Positions 6,125 through 11,439 of a DNA stretch of 11,439 nt are shown here, one piece after another. The position numbers and the translations under genes are program-made. Under the pieces are notes generated by a model. The model did not search any database. It saw nothing but the letters and a program-made list of their open reading frames with translations, and was not told the DNA's origin. Every line of letters begins with the position of its first letter. Within the stretch, counting starts at the first letter, position 1. The stretch lies in NCBI GenBank assembly GCA_013824045.1, contig PNND01000125.1, positions 1 to 11,439 on the forward strand, given 5' to 3'. The stretch comes from Rhodobacter sp. GTDB lineage: Bacteria > Pseudomonadota > Alphaproteobacteria > Rhodobacterales > Rhodobacteraceae.

Positions 6125-6696
6125 TTCACGTCAACCGCTACCTCTTCCCGCTCACCCGGGCGCGGTTCGCGCGGCGGACGGCCGATCACATCGCGCAGCT
6201 CATCCAACTCGATGAAGTTGTCCGCCTGCCGCCGCAATTCATCGGCGATCATCGGCGGCTGGCTGCGGATCGTGGACACGACCGAAACCCGAACCCCCTG
6301 CCGCTGCAGGCTTTCCACCAGCGGGCGAAAATCCCCGTCGCCCGAAAACAGCACGATATGATCCACCCGCGGCGCAAGCTCCATGGCATCGACCGTCAGT
6401 TCGATGTCCATGTTCCCCTTCACCTTCCGCCGCCCCTGGCTGTCGGTGTATTCCTTGGCGGGCTTGGTCACCATGGTGAACCCGTTGTAATTCAGCCAAT
6501 CCACAAGCGGACGGATGGGCGAATAATCGTCATTCTCCAGCAGCGCGGTATAGTAAAAAGCCCTCAGCAGCTTCCCCCGCCGCATGAATTCCTGCCTGAG
6601 CAGCTTGTAGTCGATATCAAACCCAAGCGCCTTTGCTGCGGCGTAAAGATTCGATCCATCTATGAACAGCGCAAGCCGTTCGTCCTTGTAAAACAT
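6121..6696 (-). CDS. NYN-domain (LabA/DUF88-type) PIN-like putative ribonuclease
   Basis: A 191-residue protein with a full NYN (LabA/DUF88) domain. It opens with LALFIDGSNLYAAAKALG (D13), has the KGNMDIELTVDAM segment (D97, D103), and then LFSGDGDFRPLVESLQRQG (D120, D122). These conserved Asp residues form the acidic metal site shared with PIN nucleases, so RNA cleavage is a reasonable expectation; substrate and role are unknown. After the domain, an acidic helix (ADNFIELDELRD) leads to a charged Pro/Arg/Glu tail (about 169-191) likely to be disordered. The ATG at 6694-6696 has GAGGGG upstream at about nine bases. It heads the minus-strand run and faces folK across a divergent intergenic region. 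The stop overlaps the YcxB-like start. Confidence 0.9.
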   Translation of the reverse strand: MFYKDERLALFIDGSNLYAAAKALGFDIDYKLLRQEFMRRGKLLRAFYYTALLENDDYSPIRPLVDWLNYNGFTMVTKPAKEYTDSQGRRKVKGNMDIELTVDAMELAPRVDHIVLFSGDGDFRPLVESLQRQGVRVSVVSTIRSQPPMIADELRRQADNFIELDELRDVIGRPPREPRPGEREEVAVDVK

Positions 6697-6783
6697 TATG
6701 AGTTCCCCTCAAAACATGTCCCCGAACACTTTCCATGAATGGACTGCGACAATGCAGGCAAATACCGAGGAAACATTACCAAG

Positions 6784-6801
6784 TTATCAGCGCTCCGATA
6801 A
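6784..6801. promoter_or_regulatory. 18-bp imperfect palindrome in the NYN/folK divergent region
   Basis: TTATCAGCGCTCCGATAA pairs at seven of nine positions, with perfect five-base arms TTATC/GATAA. The 6697-6837 gap in which it lies is noticeably AT-rich and must hold promoters for two divergent genes. On the minus strand it sits between a possible -35 (TTGAAT) and a possible -10 (TAACTT, 18-base spacer), where a repressor would act. I do not recognise it as the site of a named regulator. A second short palindrome, TCCATGAATGGA, is at 6732-6743. Confidence 0.35.
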
Positions 6802-6837
6802 ATCATTCAAGTTCCGCTATACGAAAGGGTATCCTTG

Positions 6838-7434
6838 GTGACGAACGGCAGCCAAAGATTGCTTATCGCGCTTGGGGCCAACCTGCCGCACGGCGGAAAA
6901 CGGCCCGAAGACACGCTGCGCAGCGCCTGTGATGACCTCGCCGCCCATCTCGGCCCCGTCATCACCAGCCGGATATATGCAACGCCCTGCTTTCCTGCAG
7001 GGGCCGGTCCCGATTATGTGAATGCCGCCCTCTCGGCCCCCATCCCCGCCGATCTCGGGCCGGACGAGGTTCTGGCCCTGTTGCACCGCGTTGAAGATAA
7101 GCATGGCCGCCACCGCGAAACCCGCTGGGGCATGCGCACCCTCGACCTCGATCTCATCGCCTTTGGCCAAACGGTCCTGCCCGACCCCGCCACGCACCGC
7201 CACTGGCGCGACCTGCCCACTGACGACCAGCGCCGCCTTGCCCCTGATCGGCTGATCCTGCCTCATCCCCGCCTGCAAGACCGCGCCTTCGTCCTGATCC
7301 CACTCTGCGATGTGGCCCCCGACTGGACCCACCCCCTTACCGGCCTCACGATCGCCCGGATGGCCGCTGCCCTGCCCGCCGCCGACCGGGCCGAAGTCAT
7401 CCCCACAGCGCATGGATTCAACGCTTGTCAATAA
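6838..7434 (+). CDS. folK: 2-amino-4-hydroxy-6-hydroxymethyldihydropteridine pyrophosphokinase (HPPK)
   Basis: Transfers pyrophosphate from ATP to 6-hydroxymethyl-7,8-dihydropterin in folate synthesis. Family motifs, numbered from the TTG at 6835: LLIALGANLP near the N-terminus, YATPCFP (48-54), PDYVNAAL (59-66), GRHRETRWGMRTLDLDLIAFG with the metal-binding D104 and D106, and LILPHPRLQDRAFVLIPL with the HPR triplet at 144-146. At 199 residues it is longer than the about 160 of E. coli; the extra length is mainly an inserted segment, about residues 117-138, between DLDLIAFG and LILPHP. Start choice: GTG at 6838 is favoured over TTG at 6835 because the purine-rich AAAGGG (6824-6829) is then about eight bases away. 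The gene precedes rpoZ by 56 bases. Its product supplies the folate pool that Fmt also uses, though the two genes are in different units. Confidence 0.94.
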   Translation: MTNGSQRLLIALGANLPHGGKRPEDTLRSACDDLAAHLGPVITSRIYATPCFPAGAGPDYVNAALSAPIPADLGPDEVLALLHRVEDKHGRHRETRWGMRTLDLDLIAFGQTVLPDPATHRHWRDLPTDDQRRLAPDRLILPHPRLQDRAFVLIPLCDVAPDWTHPLTGLTIARMAAALPAADRAEVIPTAHGFNACQ

Positions 7435-7453
7435 CGGATGATGCGACTAAGTA
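7425..7453 (+). promoter_or_regulatory. Candidate promoter of rpoZ
   Basis: TTGTCA (7425-7430, five of six matches to the -35 consensus) overlaps the last codons of folK and is followed by a 17-base spacer and TAAGTA (7448-7453), a poor -10 lacking the final T. A good -35 with a weak -10 is acceptable for Rhodobacter-type RNA polymerase, where many promoters are reported to lack that T. The first transcribed base would be near 7460, giving a leader of about 30 bases. Confidence 0.35.
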
Positions 7454-7490
7454 AGCCATTCCATGCCCCCCATTCGAACTGGAGCAGACC

Positions 7491-7844
7491 ATGGCCCGCG
7501 TGACGGTCGAAGATTGCGTTGACAAGGTGCCGAACCGTTTTGAACTGGTGATGCTCGCCGCCCATCGCGCGCGCGAAATTCAGGCCGGTTCGCCGATCGG
7601 TATCGACCGCGACAATGACAAGAACCCGGTGGTCGCCCTGCGCGAAATCGCCGAGGAAACCCAGTCGGCCGAAGTGCTGCGCGAACGCATGATCGAATCG
7701 CATCAGACCCAGATCGAGGTGGACGAGCCCGAGGATGACCAGATGGCACTCCTCATGTCGGGCGAGATTGACCGTCCGATGCAGGACGACATGTCCGAAG
7801 AGAAACTCCTCCGCGCGCTGATGGAAGCGCAGGGCGACAACTGA
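7491..7844 (+). CDS. rpoZ: RNA polymerase omega subunit
   Basis: Small subunit that wraps the C-terminus of beta-prime, aids RNA polymerase assembly and helps form ppGpp site 1. The N-terminus [20 protein letters not shown] is nearly the same as in E. coli omega, including the MAR residues that contact ppGpp there. The central [16 protein letters not shown] matches the conserved NDK..VxALREI helix. The protein is 117 residues, longer than E. coli omega (91), because of an acidic C-terminal extension ([13 protein letters not shown], then [14 protein letters not shown]), common in alphaproteobacteria. ATG at 7491 has GGAG at 7481-7484 upstream. It is followed after 44 bases by rsh, the same order as rpoZ-spoT in E. 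coli, so co-transcription is likely. Confidence 0.96.
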   Translation: MARVTVEDCVDKVPNRFELVMLAAHRAREIQAGSPIGIDRDNDKNPVVALREIAEETQSAEVLRERMIESHQTQIEVDEPEDDQMALLMSGEIDRPMQDDMSEEKLLRALMEAQGDN

Positions 7845-7845
7845 T

Positions 7846-7861
7846 CCGGGCGAAAGCCCGG
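7846..7861 (+). other. GNRA-loop hairpin between rpoZ and rsh
   Basis: CCGGGC-GAAA-GCCCGG makes a perfect 6-bp stem with a GAAA tetraloop, starting one base past the rpoZ stop. No T-run follows (next bases are CCCCCCGCC), so it is unlikely to be a full intrinsic terminator. It could protect the rpoZ mRNA 3' end or moderate read-through into rsh. Confidence 0.5.
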
Positions 7862-7888
7862 CCCCCCGCCGGATAAACATTCAGGGCG

Positions 7889-10009
7889 ATGATGATTGAC
7901 GTCGAAGGCCTCATCGCCCTTGTCCGAAACTACAACCCGCGCACCAATGCCGACCTGATCCGCAAGGCCTATGCCTATGGGCTTCAGATGCATGAAGGCC
8001 AGATGCGCAAATCGGGCGAGCCCTATTTCACTCATCCGGTCGCCGTCGCGGCCATCCTGACGGAACAGCGGCTGGATGATGCCACCATCATCACCGCCCT
8101 TCTGCACGACACGATCGAAGACACCCGCTCCACCTATACCGATATCGCCACCCTCTTCGGCACCGAGGTGGCCGAGCTTGTCGATGGCGTGACCAAGCTC
8201 ACCAATATCGAACTTTCCTCGGCCCAGTCCCAACAGGCGGAAAACTTCCGCAAACTGTTCATGGCCATGTCCAAGGATCTCCGTGTGATCCTCGTCAAGC
8301 TGGCCGACCGGCTGCACAACATGCGCACGATCAAAAGCATGAAGCCGGAAAAGCAGGCGCAAAAAGCCCGCGAAACGATGGAGATCTTCGCCCCCCTTGC
8401 AGGCCGCATGGGGATGCAATGGATGCGCGAGGAACTCGAAGATCTCGGCTTCCGCGTCCTGAACCCGGATGCGCGCAATTCCATCATCCGTCGCTTCATC
8501 ACCCTACAACGCGAAGCGGGCGACGTCGTCCACAAGATCACCGCCGACATCCGCAACGAATTGGAAAAGGTCCAGATCGATGCCGATGTCTATGGCCGCG
8601 CCAAAAAGCCCTACTCCATCTGGCGCAAGATGCAGGAGAAAGACCTCGCCTTCTCCCGCCTGTCCGATATCTACGGCTTCCGTGTCATCTGTGGCTCGGT
8701 CGCTGATTGCTACCGCATCCTCGGCGTGATCCACCAACGCTGGCGCGCCGTCCCGGGCCGGTTCAAGGATTACATCAGCCAGCCCAAATCCAACGGCTAC
8801 CGCTCCATTCACACCACCGTGTCGGGCCGCGATGGCAAACGGGTCGAAGTCCAGATCCGCACCCGCGAAATGCACGAAGTGGCCGAAGCGGGCGTCGCCG
8901 CCCACTGGTCCTACCGCGAAGGCGTCCGCGCCAAGAACCCCTTCGCCGTCGATCCCGCCAAATGGATCGCCACCCTGACCGAACGCTTCGACGAAGGCGA
9001 TCACGACGAATTCCTCGAACACGTGAAGATGGAGATGTACTCCGATCAGGTGTTCTGCTTCACGCCCAAGGGCGATGTGGTGCAACTGCCGCGCGGGGCC
9101 ACGCCCCTTGATTACGCCTATGCCATCCACACCCGCATCGGCAATTCCTGCGTCTCGGCCAAGGTCGACGGCATCCGCGTCCCGCTCTGGACGCGCCTCA
9201 AGAACGGCCAGTCGGTCGAGATCATCACCGCCGAAGGCCAGCGCCCGCAGGCGTCATGGATCGACATCGTGACGACAGGCCGCGCCAAGGCCGCGATCCG
9301 CAAATCCTTGCGAGAAGAGGATAAAGGTCGCTACGTCAAGCTCGGTCAGGAACTCGCCCGTGCCGCCTTTGACCATGTCAGCAAGAAAGCCACCGACAAG
9401 GCGCTGCGCACTGCGGCCAAGATGCTGGGCCTGGCCGACGAAGAGGATCTCCTCGCCCGTCTGGGCAGCGCCGAAATCACCGCCCGCCGCGTGGTGGAAA
9501 CGCTCTATCCCGAACTTGCCCGCGCTCAGGCGGATGAGGTGGATGCCTCCCGCCCGGTTGTCGGCCTGTCCGATGACCAATCCTTCCGCCGCGCCCCCTG
9601 CTGCCAGCCGGTGCCGGGCGAACGCATCGTCGGCATCACCTATCGGGGCCAAGGCGTGGTGGTCCACGCCATCGACTGCCCCGCGCTCGAGGAATTCGAA
9701 GAACAGCCCGGCCGCTGGGTCGATCTGCACTGGCATTCCGGTCGCCATGCTGCCGTGCACACCGTCAGCCTCGAAATCACCATTTCCAATGATGCCGGCG
9801 TGCTGGGCCGCATCTGCACCTTGATCGGCGAGCAGAAGGCCAATATCTCCGACCTGAAGTTCACGGATCGCAAGCCCGACTATTATCGGCTCATCATCGA
9901 CGTGGACCTTCGCGATGTCGAACATCTGCACATGGTCATGACCGCGCTTGAAGCCGAGACCGATGTCGCCCAGATTTCACGACACCGCGATATGACGCGT
10001 AAGCCCTGA
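7889..10009 (+). CDS. rsh: Bifunctional (p)ppGpp synthetase/hydrolase (RelA/SpoT homologue)
   Basis: Makes and degrades the alarmone (p)ppGpp. The 706 residues are full length for a long RSH. The order is: HD hydrolase domain about 25-180 with H49 (YFTHP), H73-D74 and E77-D78 (LLHDTIED) and DRLHNMRT at 140-147, all intact; synthetase domain about 230-350 with GRAKKPYSIWRKM, LSDIYGFRVI (D260), RFKDYISQPKSNGYRS and VEVQIRT; TGS domain about 386-446; helical domain; Cys region with C571-C572 and HAIDC (593-597); ACT domain about 624-700. The RFKD motif (291-294) is the RxKD form found in bifunctional enzymes, not the ExDD of synthetase-only RelA. Two ATGs open the gene (7889 and 7892); GGG at 7884-7886 is a weak ribosome site close to both. 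It follows rpoZ. As the only RSH in view, it is probably the organism's main one, but the rest of the genome is unseen. Confidence 0.97.
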   Translation: MMIDVEGLIALVRNYNPRTNADLIRKAYAYGLQMHEGQMRKSGEPYFTHPVAVAAILTEQRLDDATIITALLHDTIEDTRSTYTDIATLFGTEVAELVDGVTKLTNIELSSAQSQQAENFRKLFMAMSKDLRVILVKLADRLHNMRTIKSMKPEKQAQKARETMEIFAPLAGRMGMQWMREELEDLGFRVLNPDARNSIIRRFITLQREAGDVVHKITADIRNELEKVQIDADVYGRAKKPYSIWRKMQEKDLAFSRLSDIYGFRVICGSVADCYRILGVIHQRWRAVPGRFKDYISQPKSNGYRSIHTTVSGRDGKRVEVQIRTREMHEVAEAGVAAHWSYREGVRAKNPFAVDPAKWIATLTERFDEGDHDEFLEHVKMEMYSDQVFCFTPKGDVVQLPRGATPLDYAYAIHTRIGNSCVSAKVDGIRVPLWTRLKNGQSVEIITAEGQRPQASWIDIVTTGRAKAAIRKSLREEDKGRYVKLGQELARAAFDHVSKKATDKALRTAAKMLGLADEEDLLARLGSAEITARRVVETLYPELARAQADEVDASRPVVGLSDDQSFRRAPCCQPVPGERIVGITYRGQGVVVHAIDCPALEEFEEQPGRWVDLHWHSGRHAAVHTVSLEITISNDAGVLGRICTLIGEQKANISDLKFTDRKPDYYRLIIDVDLRDVEHLHMVMTALEAETDVAQISRHRDMTRKP

Positions 10010-10030
10010 ACGGGCGCGGGGGGCTGGGTT

Positions 10031-10738
10031 TTGGTTTTCAAGCGGCGCAATCCTCGAAGCCTCCTGGGATGGACCCGCGAAATGGTCTACCCCCAAGGCG
10101 GCTTTCGGCGTGCCACCCACTATGTCCTCCACCGCATGCGCCGCCTGCCCGACAGCCCGCACCGCATCGCGCGCGGCGTCTTTGCCGGGTCGATGGTGGG
10201 TTTCCTGCCCTTGCCGGGTGTGCAATTCGTCGCCGCATGGCTCGCCTCGCGGCTGGTCAAGGGCAACCTACTGGCGGCCCTGCTGGCCACCTTCAACACC
10301 AATCCGATCACCACACCCTTCTTCGCCGTGCTGGCCCTCTCGCTGGGCCACTGGATGCTGGGCATCGAAAAGCCGCTCTCGCCAGAATATATCGGCATGG
10401 CCTTCGCCAATGCCGGGGCCGATCTGTGGTTCAACATCAAAGCGATCTTCGGCCCCGAACATGCCCGCTGGGCCGGACTCGGCCAATTCTGGCACGAAAT
10501 CTACCTGCCCTACTTCCTGGGCGCGCTGGGGCCGGGTTTCCTTCTCTCCGGGCTGTTCTACTATCTCACCATCCCGCTCGTGATGGCCTATCAGAAGGCG
10601 CGCGATGCCAAATCCAAGGAACGCAGCGAACGCCGCAACAAACTCCGCGAAGCGCTCGCCAATGCCGCGGCCAAGCTCAAGCATCGCGGCGACAGCAACA
10701 CCGGTCCGGGGGATGACGACGCCGCCGGTCCACCCTAA
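10031..10738 (+). CDS. DUF2062 domain membrane protein
   Basis: A 235-residue protein with the DUF2062 pattern: basic N-terminus MVFKRRNPRS, then RLPDSPHRIARGVFAGSMVGFLPLPG (about 38-64), a helix pair with LVKGNLLAALLATFNTNPITTPFF (76-98), and a second membrane hairpin about 160-190 (YLPYFLGALGPGFLLSGLFYYLTIPLVM). The C-terminus is a long charged, Arg/Lys/Ala-rich helix (about 196-225), possibly a coiled coil, ending in an acidic disordered tail. Function is unknown. The start is TTG at 10031, chosen because the MVFKRR opening is typical of this family in Rhodobacteraceae as I remember it; the next ATG (10082) would remove the basic N-terminus. It lies 21 bases after rsh and 39 before pdxJ, so the three probably share a transcript. 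Confidence 0.88.
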   Translation: MVFKRRNPRSLLGWTREMVYPQGGFRRATHYVLHRMRRLPDSPHRIARGVFAGSMVGFLPLPGVQFVAAWLASRLVKGNLLAALLATFNTNPITTPFFAVLALSLGHWMLGIEKPLSPEYIGMAFANAGADLWFNIKAIFGPEHARWAGLGQFWHEIYLPYFLGALGPGFLLSGLFYYLTIPLVMAYQKARDAKSKERSERRNKLREALANAAAKLKHRGDSNTGPGDDDAAGPP

Positions 10739-10777
10739 TCTGCCCCTACGACTCGGAACCAGAAGGACAGGCGCGAC

Positions 10778-11439
10778 ATGAAACCTCAAGGCCCGCTCAG
10801 GCTGGGCGTCAACATCGACCACGTGGCCACCGTCCGCAACGCTCGCGGCAGCGTCTGGCCCGAACCCCTCCGCGCCGCCCTGCTGGCCGAGGCTGCGGGC
10901 GCTGATGGCATCACCGCACACCTGCGCGAAGATCGTCGCCACATCCGCGACGCCGATATCGAGGCACTGGTTGCAGGCCTGTCGATCCCGCTCAACTTCG
11001 AATGCGCCGCCACGGTCGAGATGCAGGCCCTCGCCCTGCGCCACCGCCCCCACGCTGTTTGCCTCGTGCCGGAAAAGCGCGAAGAGCGCACCACCGAAGG
11101 CGGGCTTGATGTCGCAGGCGATGCCGACCGTCTGGCCGCCTATATCGCCCCCCTGCGCGAGGCTGGCTGCCGCGTCTCCATGTTCATCGGCCACGACCCC
11201 CGCCAGATCGAAGCTTCCGCCCGCATCGGCGCCGCCGTGGTCGAACTGCACACCGGCCACTATTCTGAACTGCTGGCCGAAGGCCACGAGGCCGAGGCCG
11301 CCGAAGAACTCGAAGGCCTCCGCAATGGCGCAAAACTCGCCCATGCGCTTGGGCTTGAGGTACATGCCGGCCACGGCCTGACCTATGACAACGTGGGTCC
11401 CATCGCCGCCATGCCCGAGGTGATGGAGCTCAACATCGG
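10778..11439 (+). CDS. pdxJ: Pyridoxine 5'-phosphate synthase, 5' part
   Basis: Condenses 1-deoxyxylulose 5-phosphate with 1-amino-acetone 3-phosphate to form pyridoxine 5'-phosphate (DXP-dependent vitamin B6 pathway). The first 220 codons are in the window and the frame is open to its edge. Clear motifs: [16 protein letters not shown] (9-24), [17 protein letters not shown] (40-56) with H48 and R50, NFECAAT with E75, [17 protein letters not shown] (94-110), [10 protein letters not shown] (155-164), [12 protein letters not shown] (195-206) with H199, and ELNI at the edge, which normally continues into a phosphate-binding GH.I/L motif. The ATG at 10778 has AAGGA (10763-10767) ten bases upstream. 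DXP is also the first MEP-pathway intermediate, so this gene and ispH draw on one precursor. In relatives pdxJ is usually followed by acpS, lepB, rnc and era; that part is not visible here. Confidence 0.97.
   Translation, partial: MKPQGPLRLGVNIDHVATVRNARGSVWPEPLRAALLAEAAGADGITAHLREDRRHIRDADIEALVAGLSIPLNFECAATVEMQALALRHRPHAVCLVPEKREERTTEGGLDVAGDADRLAAYIAPLREAGCRVSMFIGHDPRQIEASARIGAAVVELHTGHYSELLAEGHEAEAAEELEGLRNGAKLAHALGLEVHAGHGLTYDNVGPIAAMPEVMELNI

Noticed and set aside
6732..6743. Short palindrome TCCATGAATGGA in the NYN-folK gap
   Set aside because: Five-base arms with a two-base spacer are too short to be distinguished from chance in a 141-base region; it is mentioned only alongside the stronger palindrome.
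7428..8419. Minus-strand open frames opposite rpoZ and the start of rsh (7428-7880 and 7703-8419)
   Set aside because: rpoZ and rsh are certain on the plus strand; these antisense frames show no recognisable domain.
10268..11374. 368-codon open frame on the minus strand
   Set aside because: It lies opposite DUF2062 and pdxJ, both with clear motifs, and crosses their intergenic gap. The Gly/Ala/Asp-rich translation is what the reverse strand of GC-rich genes gives.
1..11439. Mobile element, CRISPR, prophage, defence or toxin-antitoxin system
   Set aside because: No transposase, integrase, spaced direct repeats, tRNA-associated junction or paired small toxin/antitoxin genes were seen. The NYN protein alone is not enough to call a defence or toxin module.

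Overview
The window is about 11.4 kb of GC-rich chromosome (codons end mostly in G or C). Gene content and protein style point to an alphaproteobacterium of the Rhodobacteraceae (Rhodobacter, Paracoccus, Gemmobacter and relatives). The supporting features are a deformylase-like gene fused by overlap to fmt, an rpoZ-rsh-DUF2062-pdxJ run, and a hairpin-rich intergenic element of a style I associate with this family. It is almost entirely housekeeping DNA. I see no insertion sequence, phage, CRISPR, toxin-antitoxin, tRNA or rRNA signal.

Layout: (1) Positions 1-1393, plus strand: the 3' end of a peptide deformylase-family gene, fmt (initiator tRNA formylation) and a small GlsB/YeaQ-type membrane protein. 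(2) Positions 1394-3045, minus strand: rnhA, a TRIC/UPF0126 membrane protein and a short TetR-type regulator, read in that order. rnhA has a recognisable promoter of its own. (3) Positions 3121-3186: a compact series of four hairpins. (4) Positions 3189-6696, minus strand: a tightly packed run in reading order NYN-domain protein, YcxB-like protein, YqaA-like protein, ispH, YdeI/OmdA-DUF1905 protein and DUF3429 membrane protein. Most junctions are 4-base ATGA/GTGA overlaps. (5) Positions 6697-6837: a divergent, relatively AT-rich intergenic region with an 18-bp imperfect palindrome. (6) Positions 6838-11439, plus strand: folK, rpoZ, the bifunctional (p)ppGpp synthetase/hydrolase rsh, a DUF2062 membrane protein and the first two thirds of pdxJ.

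Functionally, the window joins translation initiation (fmt and the deformylase relative), RNA:DNA hybrid removal (rnhA), isoprenoid precursor synthesis (ispH), folate and vitamin B6 synthesis (folK, pdxJ) and the stringent response (rpoZ-rsh). The omega subunit keeps the N-terminal MAR residues that form ppGpp site 1 in E. coli RNA polymerase, so alarmone maker and part of its receptor are adjacent.

I did not find an undescribed system. The points most worth a second look are a catalytic Glu-to-Gln change in the deformylase-like protein, the hairpin array whose terminator polarity opposes its neighbours, the folK/NYN palindrome, and the coupling of several poorly characterised membrane or RNA-related proteins to ispH.
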